Assembly: GCF_021183825.1 (NCBI RefSeq)
Contig: NZ_CP089211.1
Location: forward strand, 1,860,001-1,924,000
Reading direction: 5' to 3'
Origin: Sinomicrobium kalidii
GTDB lineage: Bacteria; Bacteroidota; Bacteroidia; Flavobacteriales; Flavobacteriaceae
DNA length: 64,000 nt
The notes under the pieces were generated by a model. It saw only the letters and a program-made list of their open reading frames with translations. It was not told where the DNA came from and did no database searches. Positions 40,379 to 48,210 of this stretch are shown here, one piece after another (within the stretch, counting starts at the first letter, position 1; the number at the start of each line of letters is the position of its first letter). A program made the translations under genes and the position numbers.

Positions 40379-41950
40379 ATGAAAAAGGCAATTCGTTATT
40401 TACGGTATAGTCATTTAGGACAGAGTAATAGTTTCATTGAAAGGCAGGAGTTTTATACTGATGAATGGGTAAAGTTTCATAAAGTGGAACTGACTGATAC
40501 TTTTATCGATCGGGTAAAAGTGCAAGAACATTCGACCGACCGGATTTTAACAAATTACGAACCTTTATCACCAAACATTATAAAAAAGTAGATTATCTTT
40601 TGGTAGATCAACTGGATCGGTTTAGCCGGGATGCCGGAGAGGCTTTAAGCCTGGTCAAAACATTGTAACAAAGGTATAAAATTCAGATCGTCAGTATTAC
40701 TGAAGGTATTACGTTTGACTATGAAACCCCGGGTAGCTTTCTTCCGGGCAGGACTTCAGCTCTTGCTTGCCGAAGACGATAATATTAACCGTAGTATAAA
40801 AGTCAAAGGAGGTATATATACCGCTATGGCAAAAGAAGGACGGCATTTATCAAGCGCCCCTCCATATGGATATAGAAAAGAAGGGGAACGCAAAGAACGT
40901 GGTCTTGTCGTGGAAGATAGGGAGGCTAAAATCGTTAGGCTTATTTTCGATGCTTGTCTCCAAAAAATCCCCCTGTACAAAATAAGGGAAAAAGCTTGTG
41001 AGATAGGTTTTAAAAGAAAAGGGAATATGGCTATACAAAGAATCCTTAAAAACCCTGTTTATGCTGGTTTACTTAAGGTTAAAACTTTTAAAAATTATCC
41101 AGGGGGACTATTCCCTGGAGCACATGAACCCATTATTGACAGGGTAACCTGGTATGAGGTACAAACCAAAATAAAAAAGTCGAAGAAAACAAAAATTAAA
41201 ATTGACGACAATATCCCCTTAAGAGGAATCTTAAAATGCCTTTGCGGAAAACCACCTACCGGTGCCGCTTCAAGAGGTAAATCGGGCAGGTATTATTACT
41301 ATTACAAGTGCGCCTCACCCGGGCATAATAATATCAGTGCTATAAAAGCACATCAACAATTTCCTGGCATATGTAAACTTATGAGCATCCCTGAAAGGGA
41401 TAAACAATTAATCCGAAAAAAAAGCAACATTCGTCTTGAATTTGAAATAAAAAAGAATAGGAAAACAGTAGTAACAAAAAAGGAACAATTAGAACAAGTA
41501 AAAGAAAAACTCTATGCTGTAGAGGACAAATGGATTAGAAATGAAATTAACAAGGATAGTTATAACAGGTGGTACTCCACGTATAATCAAAGCATCATAG
41601 AATTAGAGCATTCCATAAATCACACAAATAATAATCAAAATCAGGCATTTGACCTCTTAAACAAAAACCTTGATCTTCTAACGGAGATGGCTTATGTCTA
41701 TACTTCGGCAGGTACTTTAAAGAAAAGAGAGTTTGTCAAAACGGTGTTCGATAATAACTTATACTATAAAAATGGCCTTTATCGAACCCCGACTATGCTA
41801 AATTTACTTAGCCATAATCACCTAAAAATGAAGCGAAAAGGATTACTTATTTACGAAAAAAAAGCGGAATTTCACAAGGAAATCCCGCTATGTGGAGAAG
41901 ATGGCTCCACAAATAGCCGAACAGCAAAAAATCATTACAATCATAAATAG
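40379..41950 (+). pseudogene. Serine site-specific recombinase, decayed (two frameshifts and a nonsense codon)
   Basis: Three frames together encode a large serine recombinase. The resolvase domain starts MKKAIRYLRYSHLGQSNSF with the expected catalytic Ser, and continues with VDYLLVDQLDRFSRDAGEAL and, after the lesions, FFRAGLQLLLAEDDNINRS. The recombinase domain (ERGLVV...AIQRILKNPVYAGL), a zinc-ribbon-like part (GILKCLCGK...) and a coiled-coil C-terminus follow. Lesions: one G missing at GGG 40512-40514, TAA at 40666-40668 where CAA is expected, and one extra base near 40738-40742. The last residues CGEDG (41891-41905) are encoded by a copy of the tRNA-Ala 3' end; then SerThrAsn... is read from the neighbouring element. 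The enzyme cannot be functional. It probably belonged to an older element at the same tRNA. Confidence 0.85.
41892..41904 (+). repeat. Left attachment core (copy of tRNA-Ala 3' end)
   Basis: GTGGAGAAGATGG, identical to 51967-51979, in direct orientation 10,075 bp apart. It is the reverse complement of the last bases of tRNA-Ala. It lies inside the reading frame of the serine recombinase pseudogene, giving the residues GEDG that translated tRNA ends typically show. Confidence 0.85.
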
Positions 41951-42033
41951 ATTTATAACTACTGTAAATAAAGAAGTTAACTAAACATTTCATTTTAGAG
42001 TATTCTAAAGTTTTTATTTTTGTTCGTTTTTAA

Positions 42034-42051
42034 TGCGCAACCTGTGCGCAA
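42034..42051 (+). promoter_or_regulatory. Paired TGCGCAA motifs, probable integrase arm sites (left)
   Basis: TGCGCAA at 42034-42040 and 42045-42051, start-to-start distance 11 bp, about one helical turn. The same pair with the same spacing occurs near the right end at 51892-51909. Direct repeats at both ends beside the attachment cores are the typical layout of tyrosine-integrase arm sites. The left pair also lies just upstream of the integrase start, so it may serve in autoregulation. Confidence 0.6.
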
Positions 42052-42057
42052 TTTTGC

Positions 42058-42065
42058 TAAATTTG
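42058..42065 (+). promoter_or_regulatory. Probable -7 promoter element of the integrase gene
   Basis: TAAATTTG matches the Bacteroidetes TAnnTTTG -7 consensus and lies 20 bases before the integrase ATG. A second match (TATTTTTG, 42015-42022) lies upstream. No good -33 TTTG is found for either; the TGCGCAA pair occupies the -33 region of the nearer one. Confidence 0.35.
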
Positions 42066-42085
42066 AGTGTTCAAATATTCTATTT

Positions 42086-43369
42086 ATGCCAACACTCACA
42101 TTTGATTATCGTTCGGTAAAGGGCAAAGCCTATTTACAAGCCCGATTATTATACCACATAGAAGATAATGACAAACGTTATTCTATTTATGCCCCGACTA
42201 AAATTCACGTCTCTAAGTCCTTTTGGAGTGAGTACCGCACAGGCAAACAGTTCCGGGATGTAGAAAAATCCAACTTGAAAAAAGACATTGACGGCCAAAC
42301 CCAAGATTTACGCTTCCATGTACTTAATGAATTTGACAACACCCCTTCCGATACCATAGACAAGGAGTGGTTTACCAAAACAGTATGCGAATACTATAAC
42401 CCACCTCAACCCAAAGCAACTGAAATAATACCGCACAGCCTATTAGGGTATTGGGATTTCTATATTAATTTAAGGAAACACGAATTAACTACCGCGTCAT
42501 TAAAGAAATGGAACGTTATAAAACACAAATTAGGGCGATTTCAGAAAGCAGAAGGAAGGATATTTGAAATCAAGGATGTAAACGAGAATTTTACTAAGCT
42601 CTTTGTCGAATATTGCAAATCCGAAAATTATTCTCAAAACACCATATCTAAGGAAATAAGGTTTATCAAAACCGTATGCAGACATGCTCGAATGAAAGGC
42701 GTTGAGGTTAGTCCTGAAATAGATGCGCTTAAAGTAAAAAACGAAAAAGTAACCAAAATTTACCTGTCGTTTGATGAACTGAAAAAGTTACGAGAACTTG
42801 ATGACTTGCCGGATTATTTGGACAATGCCCGCGACTGGCTTATAATTAGTTGCTACACCGGGCAGCGGGTTAGTGATTTTATGCGTTTTACTCCCGATAT
42901 GATACGGGAAGTGAAGAGCGCTGTTTTATTGGACGTAACCCAAGTTAAAACAGGAAAAACAGTATCCATTCCCGTACTGCCCGAGGTAACGGAAATATTA
43001 GATAAACGGGATGGTGATTTTCCCCGCCCCATAAGTGACCAGCGTTATAACGAATACATTAAAGAGGTTTGTAAACGGGCAAAAATCAATAAAAAGATAA
43101 AAGGGCGGTTAGCAACCAACCTCAACAAGGACAATAAGGGCGAAACTAAGATGCGTAACGTCATTGGGGAATATCCTAAATGGAAACTTGTTACCTCTCA
43201 TATCGGCAGGCGTTCATTTGCCACCAATTATTACGGCAAAATTTCTACCTCTTATTTAAAGAACATAACCGGGCATGGCACGGAACAGATGTTATTGGCC
43301 TATATTGGAAAAAGTAGCAAGGATACTGCCTTAGAAGCCTATGAACTATTATTAAATGCTAAACAATAA
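42086..43369 (+). CDS. Tyrosine recombinase / integrase
   Basis: A 427-residue phage-type integrase of the Bacteroidetes class. The frame is open from 42020, but ATG at 42086 (MPTLTFDYRS) starts the arm-binding domain properly. An SAM-like core-binding domain covers about 115-210. The catalytic domain has Arg261 (CYTGQRVSD), Lys288 region (QVKTGK), His372 and Arg375 (SHIGRRSF), His397 (TGHGTEQ) and the nucleophile Tyr406 (LAYIGKS), so the active site is complete. It lies 180 bp inside the left attachment repeat and presumably integrates the element at tRNA-Ala. The stop codon overlaps the next gene by one base. Confidence 0.95.
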   Translation: MPTLTFDYRSVKGKAYLQARLLYHIEDNDKRYSIYAPTKIHVSKSFWSEYRTGKQFRDVEKSNLKKDIDGQTQDLRFHVLNEFDNTPSDTIDKEWFTKTVCEYYNPPQPKATEIIPHSLLGYWDFYINLRKHELTTASLKKWNVIKHKLGRFQKAEGRIFEIKDVNENFTKLFVEYCKSENYSQNTISKEIRFIKTVCRHARMKGVEVSPEIDALKVKNEKVTKIYLSFDELKKLRELDDLPDYLDNARDWLIISCYTGQRVSDFMRFTPDMIREVKSAVLLDVTQVKTGKTVSIPVLPEVTEILDKRDGDFPRPISDQRYNEYIKEVCKRAKINKKIKGRLATNLNKDNKGETKMRNVIGEYPKWKLVTSHIGRRSFATNYYGKISTSYLKNITGHGTEQMLLAYIGKSSKDTALEAYELLLNAKQ

Positions 43370-44235
43370 TGGAAAATTTTAATCTGTTTTTGAATGAGAT
43401 AAAGCGTTTGGAAATAAACGCAATAGAATACCGGTATTTAGAGGGTGCAGGGTGGGTGAAAGCAAGTGACTATCCGCAATTACCTAAAAATTTAAAAAAA
43501 TCATTTTGGTGGGAATTAACAGCTATTGACGAAAGAAAATTAAAAGAGCTTCAAAGTAACGCTGTGAACGACATAATGTTACTTAAAACAAAAAAGCTAC
43601 AAAGATGTTTAAAAAGGTTAGACATAATAAAATCATTTTCTGCTTTTTACGATTTTATTAAAAAGTTCTATGTTAAATTTTTAGAGAACAAATATGACGG
43701 GAGAGATGTAACCGATTTTAAATTAGAACTTGAGGGATGTTTTACTGTGAATGTACCTGAAAAAGGAAATTTTGATATTCACTTTTTAGGAGAACTTCAG
43801 GATCAAGTATTTTATAAGCACGCCTTATTGGATGGTTTAAAATATCAGATTGAACAACTATTACCTAAACAATCTCAATCCAAAACAAAGAGAACAGGCA
43901 AAAAGCATCCCAAATTGACTTATGACCAATTATTTAAAGAACCCAAAAAAGCAGATTTGGCATTAGAACAGTTTAAAAAAACTTTTCCGGGAATACTTTC
44001 TGACGATAACAGTTACATAGGAAAAGGCAAAAAAGGTTATTTCCCTTTATTTATTGAGGTATTGGAAAAATTAAGCTACATCAACAAACAATCTGATATA
44101 ACTCGAAAAAACGCTTTAAATAGCAAAATTAAGAACTTGAATTTATCTAAGGACGCTTCCGAATTTCGTAAACAATACCGCCTAATAACAGACGATAATC
44201 GCACAGATTTAAAACTCTCACTCGAACATATTTAA
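43369..44235 (+). CDS. Hypothetical protein of the integrative element, coupled to the integrase
   Basis: A 288-residue protein I do not recognise. It starts at ATG 43369 within the integrase stop codon (TAATG), so it is translationally coupled. It is rich in Lys, Leu and Asp, largely helical, with no signal peptide or membrane segment. A short basic linker (PKQSQSKTKRTGKKHP, about 175-190) separates two halves. The C-terminal half (FPGILSDDNSYIGKGKKGYFPLFIEVLEKLSYI) looks like a small domain found beside integrases in Bacteroidetes elements, but I cannot name a family. A role in excision or integrase control is possible from position only. Confidence 0.75.
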   Translation: MENFNLFLNEIKRLEINAIEYRYLEGAGWVKASDYPQLPKNLKKSFWWELTAIDERKLKELQSNAVNDIMLLKTKKLQRCLKRLDIIKSFSAFYDFIKKFYVKFLENKYDGRDVTDFKLELEGCFTVNVPEKGNFDIHFLGELQDQVFYKHALLDGLKYQIEQLLPKQSQSKTKRTGKKHPKLTYDQLFKEPKKADLALEQFKKTFPGILSDDNSYIGKGKKGYFPLFIEVLEKLSYINKQSDITRKNALNSKIKNLNLSKDASEFRKQYRLITDDNRTDLKLSLEHI

Positions 44236-44330
44236 AAATTATTCTTTCCCTTTTTTCCCATTAGGGAAAGCTGGGAAAATAGCCCTTTGCACATTCAATT
44301 ATTTAGCTCTGAATTTAAAATTTCAGAGTT

Positions 44331-44624
44331 ATGAATGACATTATATTAACTTCTATTGATGCGGATATTCTAATTCACCGTGTAGCCGAACGGACTGTAA
44401 AGCTATTGTCCGAAAAGAAATCGGAAAAAGAACCTCATCCCACTACCACTGAAGACCCGCTAAACGATCTCATTGAAAAGAAAGAGATAAGAGGTAAAAT
44501 AGCCTCATCCTCTACTTTATGGAAATGGGAAAAAGAGGGGAAAATCAGATCTTACGGTATTGGTGGCAAACGCTATTATAAGCGTAGTGAACTTATGGAA
44601 GCCTTAACCCTTCTAAAAAAATAA
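44331..44624 (+). CDS. Excisionase-like helix-turn-helix protein
   Basis: A 97-residue protein whose C-terminal half (about 50-97) fits the HTH_17/MerR-like excisionase fold: IASSSTLWKWEKEGKIRSYG followed by the beta-wing IGGKRYYKRSELMEAL. The N-terminal half is a linker with a short helix (DADILIHRVAERTVKLLSEK) common in Bacteroidetes proteins of this kind. Expected role: directing excision of the element with the integrase, or regulating its genes. A 95-bp gap precedes it, and the next gene begins 4 bp after its stop. Confidence 0.8.
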   Translation: MNDIILTSIDADILIHRVAERTVKLLSEKKSEKEPHPTTTEDPLNDLIEKKEIRGKIASSSTLWKWEKEGKIRSYGIGGKRYYKRSELMEALTLLKK

Positions 44625-44628
44625 CGCC

Positions 44629-44952
44629 ATGAGAAACAATATTCACAATGGCGTTAAAAAGTCTTTTGGGAAAGGACGAACTAAAGATAGGCAAATTCAG
44701 GCACAAATGAAAAAGGTGTTTGCAGCCCTTTACAGACAGCCAAAGACAATGTTAATGGTTGCGGACGAAACAGGTATTTTAAGGGCTAATATTTGCCGTT
44801 ATGTTGCAAGATGGCGTAAAAGTAAGTGTATCGATGTGGTAAAGGTTAGCAAATGCGAAATAACAAGGCATCCGGCTAACTACTATACGACAAATCCACA
44901 ATTATTCCCGAAGTGCAATCAATCAAATTTATTCGGGGATGGAAGGAATTAA
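44629..44952 (+). CDS. Small winged-helix-like protein of the replication module
   Basis: A 107-residue protein. The middle (about 20-70: DRQIQAQMKKVFAALY...TMLMVADETGILRANICRYVARWRKS) looks like a helix-turn-helix with a recognition helix ICRYVARW, followed by a wing and a tail naming no known motif. It starts 4 bp after the excisionase-like gene and overlaps the ATPase start by 14 bp, so the three are one translational unit. A DNA-binding role at the element's origin or promoter is plausible. Specific family not recognised. Confidence 0.7.
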   Translation: MRNNIHNGVKKSFGKGRTKDRQIQAQMKKVFAALYRQPKTMLMVADETGILRANICRYVARWRKSKCIDVVKVSKCEITRHPANYYTTNPQLFPKCNQSNLFGDGRN

Positions 44953-46042
44953 GAACACCTCTGTTTTAGCTGATTTAAGCCGTGAGATTGACCAAGCGGC
45001 AACCAAGCCCAGTAAAGAACTATTAAGCGAATTGCAAACTCTTAGAATTGATCCTAAAGAAGAATTGCAGCCCCCGCAGGTGGCTATCGAAATGGATGGG
45101 CAAATTTTGGGAACGTTGGGCAACTTTAGTTTGGTAATCGGAAAAGCCAAAAGTCGAAAATCGTTTTTCATATCGATTGCCATTTCAGCAGCGATAAGTA
45201 AGGATGTTATTTCGGATAAATTCAAAGGATGTTTACCACCCGGGCATAGCAAAGTTTTGTATTTCGATACCGAGCAAGGTAAATACCACGCACAACTGGC
45301 TTTAAAACGCATTTGCAAGCAAGTTGGGATAAACGCGCCTGATAATTTAGAAGTGTATAGGTTGCGTTCTAAAAAGCCAGGTGAACGGCTTGAATTAATA
45401 GAAGCAGCAATCGAAAACACGCCCTCCATTGGTTTGATAGTTATTGACGGTATCAAAGACCTTGTTACTTCAATCAATGATGAGGAACAAGCCACTATGA
45501 TAGCAAGTAATCTACTAAAGTGGACGGAGCAAAAAAACATCCATATTATTACCGTGCTTCACCAAAATAAATCGGACAACAACGCCCGGGGGCATATCGG
45601 TACGGAACTTATAAACAAAGCTGAAACCGTCCTATCCGTTACCAAAGCCGAGAGCGACCCGGATATATCAATAGTAGAGCCGCAAATGTGCCGGGGCAAA
45701 GAGCCTAATCTGTTCGCATTTGAAATTATAGACGGTCTGCCCGTACCGGCTGAAAATTACGAGATAAGGACGGAAACAAAGAAAAACAAATTTGATGTTT
45801 CGGATTTGGAAGATTCTAAGGTTTACGAACTATTAAACGAGGTTTACAGCAAGGGGGGAAGTTTCGGTTATTCTGAATTGGTGCGGCAACTAAAATTAGC
45901 TTATAAAAACCAATTCGGGAAAAAGATAGGTGACAATCGAATAAAGGACTTGATAACCTTATGTAAAAATAATAAGTGGGTAATTCAAGAAAAACCTAAA
46001 GCACCCTATAAAAAGGGAGATTGTACTGAACCGGAGTTTTAG
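44939..46042 (+). CDS. RepA-like AAA/RecA-fold ATPase (hexameric helicase type)
   Basis: A 367-residue P-loop ATPase of the AAA_25/RepA class. Walker A is GKAKSRKS (68-75, Lys74), a form with fewer glycines common in this class; Walker B is LIVIDGIKDL (Asp170). The sensor segment IITVLHQNKSDNNARGHIGTELINKAE, split here for length, is typical for RepA-like helicases. The C-terminal 80 residues (SDLEDSKVYELLNEVYSKG...NRIKDLITLCKNNKWV) form a winged-helix domain. RepA-type proteins load at plasmid or element origins and unwind DNA. It stands directly before a dense set of inverted repeats (46045-46124) and a primase-like gene, forming a replication module. Confidence 0.88.
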   Translation: MEGIKNTSVLADLSREIDQAATKPSKELLSELQTLRIDPKEELQPPQVAIEMDGQILGTLGNFSLVIGKAKSRKSFFISIAISAAISKDVISDKFKGCLPPGHSKVLYFDTEQGKYHAQLALKRICKQVGINAPDNLEVYRLRSKKPGERLELIEAAIENTPSIGLIVIDGIKDLVTSINDEEQATMIASNLLKWTEQKNIHIITVLHQNKSDNNARGHIGTELINKAETVLSVTKAESDPDISIVEPQMCRGKEPNLFAFEIIDGLPVPAENYEIRTETKKNKFDVSDLEDSKVYELLNEVYSKGGSFGYSELVRQLKLAYKNQFGKKIGDNRIKDLITLCKNNKWVIQEKPKAPYKKGDCTEPEF

Positions 46043-46044
46043 CA

Positions 46045-46124
46045 CGGTTTAGTTTAAAGCGTAATATACGCTTTTAAACTGTTAAACCGATAACTGTTTA
46101 AGGTTTATAAACCAATTTAAACCG
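46045..46124 (+). repeat. Dyad and iteron-like repeats between ATPase and primase genes (candidate origin)
   Basis: A long imperfect dyad starts with CGGTTTAGTTTAAAGCG and ends with CGCTTTTAAACTGTTAAACCG split by TAATATA (46045-46089). It is followed by the perfect 12-bp palindrome GGTTTATAAACC (46102-46113) and a further TTTAAACCG (46116-46124). The unit TTAAACCG thus occurs three or four times in both orientations in 80 bp. There is no T-run after the dyad, arguing against a simple terminator. Candidate origin or operator. Confidence 0.5.
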
Positions 46125-46152
46125 TAAATCGATAAGATTTAAAGGTTAGGTT

Positions 46153-47223
46153 ATGCAGGATTTAAAATTTGATAAAAACAGACGAAAGATAAAATATTGT
46201 CCTTGCAACAAAGGCAACAAGGACGGCAAATTTGTGCCTTACATTGGTTACCATGATAAAGGGTATTGCCATAGTTGTAACCGTACTTTTTTGCCTGATA
46301 ATGGAACGATTGTAGAGCCATACACACCACAGCCACAACCGACCACTTACCATGATATAAAGCTGGTTAATGATAGCATGAGCCATTACGATAAAAATAG
46401 CTTTGTCCTATTCCTGAACACGATATTCACGGCTGATGAGGTTGCGACTGTTATTAAAAAATATCGTATCGGATCATCAAACCACTATCCGGGAGCAACT
46501 GTATTTTGGCAAATAGATAATCACAATAGAGTGCATCATGGGAAAATATTCCAATACGACCCCGGTATGTGCAAAAAACAGAAAATTAACAGCGTTAGGA
46601 GTGTGCTAAAGTTGCAGGACTTCAATTTGAAACAATGTTTGTTCGGGCTTCATTTGGTAAATGATAATGTAAAATCGGTTATGGTTGTCGAGAGTGAAAA
46701 AACGGCAATCCTTATGAGTATATTTAAACCTGATTGCGTTTGGCTTGCAACGGGCGGACTTAGTGAATTGAAAGCCCAAAAATTAGCCCCTGTAAAGCGT
46801 TTAAGCATCATTGCTTGTCCTGATAAGGGAAAGTTTGAGATGTGGCAAAAAAAAGCACAGGAATTAAACAAACAGGGCTATAGGGTTATGGTAAATGACT
46901 GGCTGGAAAAACAGGGCTATCCGACCGAAACAGATTTTGCGGATATTTTGATTTCGGAGCTATCGAAACCTGCCGTAGAACCTCAACCCAAACCGGAACC
47001 AGTCGAACATCTACAAATTAAAGAACCCATAAAAAATATTGAAAATGACAGAATTGCAGAAATTAGAAGTGAAATTGCAAGGTATGAAAGAGCAGTACGA
47101 ACTGTGGAAAAGACGTTTAACAAGGCTGCAAAGAGGTGTAAGGTTGAATGGTACGCCCCTAAATGGTACAAGCCAAGTGGAGCAGTCCCTAAAATAAAGG
47201 ACTTGTTATACTATACAAGTTAA
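46153..47223 (+). CDS. Zinc-ribbon / TOPRIM-like primase protein (DUF6371-like)
   Basis: A 356-residue protein. The N-terminus carries a Cys4 zinc ribbon (Cys16, Cys18, Cys39, Cys42; YCPCNKG...GYCHSC) as in primase zinc domains. The middle holds a TOPRIM-like core: VMVVESEKTAIL gives the acidic residue and SIIACPDKGKFEMWQKKAQELN the DxK-type second motif. A proline-rich linker near 275-290 leads to a helical tail. It should prime replication of the element together with the RepA-like ATPase. The last 60 residues are read in a different frame from an overlapping small frame (47045-47197) that looks equally coding, so the true C-terminus is uncertain. Confidence 0.8.
   Translation: MQDLKFDKNRRKIKYCPCNKGNKDGKFVPYIGYHDKGYCHSCNRTFLPDNGTIVEPYTPQPQPTTYHDIKLVNDSMSHYDKNSFVLFLNTIFTADEVATVIKKYRIGSSNHYPGATVFWQIDNHNRVHHGKIFQYDPGMCKKQKINSVRSVLKLQDFNLKQCLFGLHLVNDNVKSVMVVESEKTAILMSIFKPDCVWLATGGLSELKAQKLAPVKRLSIIACPDKGKFEMWQKKAQELNKQGYRVMVNDWLEKQGYPTETDFADILISELSKPAVEPQPKPEPVEHLQIKEPIKNIENDRIAEIRSEIARYERAVRTVEKTFNKAAKRCKVEWYAPKWYKPSGAVPKIKDLLYYTS
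47045..47197 (+). CDS. Overlapping small coiled-coil frame within the primase 3' end (possibly broken)
   Basis: An ATG at 47045 opens a 50-codon frame in another phase: MTELQKLEVKLQGMKEQY...LQRGVRLNGTPLNGTSQVEQSLK. Beyond the stop the next sensible residues alternate between phases: IKDLLYYT in the primase phase, then QVKITELEKSID in this one, up to TAA near 47254. Joined, they form a smooth amphipathic helical protein of about 70 residues, suggesting an independent small gene with small deletions near 47195 and 47217. The reading is tentative. Confidence 0.35.
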   Translation: MTELQKLEVKLQGMKEQYELWKRRLTRLQRGVRLNGTPLNGTSQVEQSLK

Positions 47224-47234
47224 AATTACAGAAC

Positions 47235-47336
47235 TTGAAAAAAGTATTGATTAATCAAGTTTTTTCAAATCATTAATGATTTTTTTTAATTAATTGATCT
47301 TTATTAATTGTTTGAATAAATCAAGTTTTTTCAAAT
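47235..47336 (+). repeat. AT-rich inverted repeat and 18-bp direct repeats after the primase gene
   Basis: TTGAAAAAA (47235-47243) and TTTTTTCAA (47260-47268) enclose the palindrome TTGATTAATCAA (47247-47258). The 18-mer AATCAAGTTTTTTCAAAT occurs at 47253-47270 and again, identical, at 47319-47336. The surrounding 165 bp are almost pure A and T. This may be a terminator for the replication operon, an AT-rich unwinding region of an origin, or both. Confidence 0.55.
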
Positions 47337-47388
47337 TGAATGTTCCCTATAAATTTAGGTTTCAGAATAACGGACAAATCTTAATATA

Positions 47389-47976
47389 ATGCCAAAACAA
47401 TATACATTTCCAACGCTTTACGATGAGGTTTTACAGTTGAGTATAACCAACCTTAAAGAATGGGGCTATTTAGAACCTCAACAACAAAAAAGAGGTGTAT
47501 TAACATGGAGCAGGAACGGAAATAAAATCGGAAGTATCTCTATTGTTATAAATATGAATACAGATGTTCCATACATAAGACTGGATTACAAATACGGGGA
47601 TGAACCTCGGAACTATAAAATAAGGTTGATTTCTTTACCGTCTAATTTGAGAAAGGGGAAAATATGGTATTTTCTTTGTCCTCAAACAAAAAAGTGTTGC
47701 CGTAAACTGTATTTAGTAGGTGGTTACTTTTTACACCGTAATGCGTTCAACGGTTGTATGTATGAAACCCAAACGTATAGCAAAAAATGGCGCAATATTG
47801 AGCGTGTTTATGGCGCTTATTTTGACCAGGACAAATACTTTTCTGAAATTAACTCAAAACACTTTAAGAAATATTATAATGGTAAACCCACAAAACGTTA
47901 TTTGAAACTGTTATCTAAAATTAAGCAAATTGAAAATGTAGATCACAGGGAAATCGAACTTTTGATGATTAATTAA
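47389..47976 (+). CDS. Hypothetical protein of the integrative element
   Basis: A 195-residue protein of unknown function. It begins MPKQYTFPTLYDEVLQLS and has a mixed beta region (WSRNGNKIGSISIVINM; YIRLDYKYGDEPRNYKIRLIS). Then comes a Cys-containing strand YFLCPQTKKCCRKLYLVGGYF, resembling a pseudo zinc ribbon, and a basic helical C-terminus. No signal peptide or membrane segment is seen. Similar small proteins occur in Bacteroidetes integrative elements and phages, but I know no assigned role. It follows the AT-rich repeat region and is the last gene of the left block; the XRE regulator on the other strand follows. Confidence 0.7.
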   Translation: MPKQYTFPTLYDEVLQLSITNLKEWGYLEPQQQKRGVLTWSRNGNKIGSISIVINMNTDVPYIRLDYKYGDEPRNYKIRLISLPSNLRKGKIWYFLCPQTKKCCRKLYLVGGYFLHRNAFNGCMYETQTYSKKWRNIERVYGAYFDQDKYFSEINSKHFKKYYNGKPTKRYLKLLSKIKQIENVDHREIELLMIN

Positions 47977-48068
47977 ACACTTTTTTTAAAGCTCTCAAAT
48001 TCTTTTACAAGTTCCACAAAGTCCATTTCAAATGCCGGGGTCAAAATCTCACGGCACCAGGCTTATTT
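47973..48068 (-). pseudogene. Possible C-terminal gene remnant
   Basis: On the minus strand, about 31 codons read WCREILTPAFEMDFVELV followed by KEFESFKKSV and a stop at 47973-47975, interrupted upstream by a stop. The peptide has protein-like composition unlike the surrounding AT-rich sequence, and CREI appears again upstream in another phase. It may be the end of a decayed gene. I cannot assign a family. Confidence 0.25.
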
Positions 48069-48210
48069 CTCTACACTTCATACCAGAAACATTTTTAGAA
48101 TTATGCCATAATGGGAAAACCACTTCGCATATCTACGGGAAACCGTAATAAAATGTGATAATTGTAATATAAGTTAGCTGAAATATTAAATCAAGTTGAC
48201 TATTGAAAAA

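Noticed and set aside
46045..46089. Dyad read as a rho-independent terminator of the RepA-like gene
   Set aside because: Stem has bulges, is AT-rich, and no T-run follows; repeated units beyond it fit an origin or operator better.
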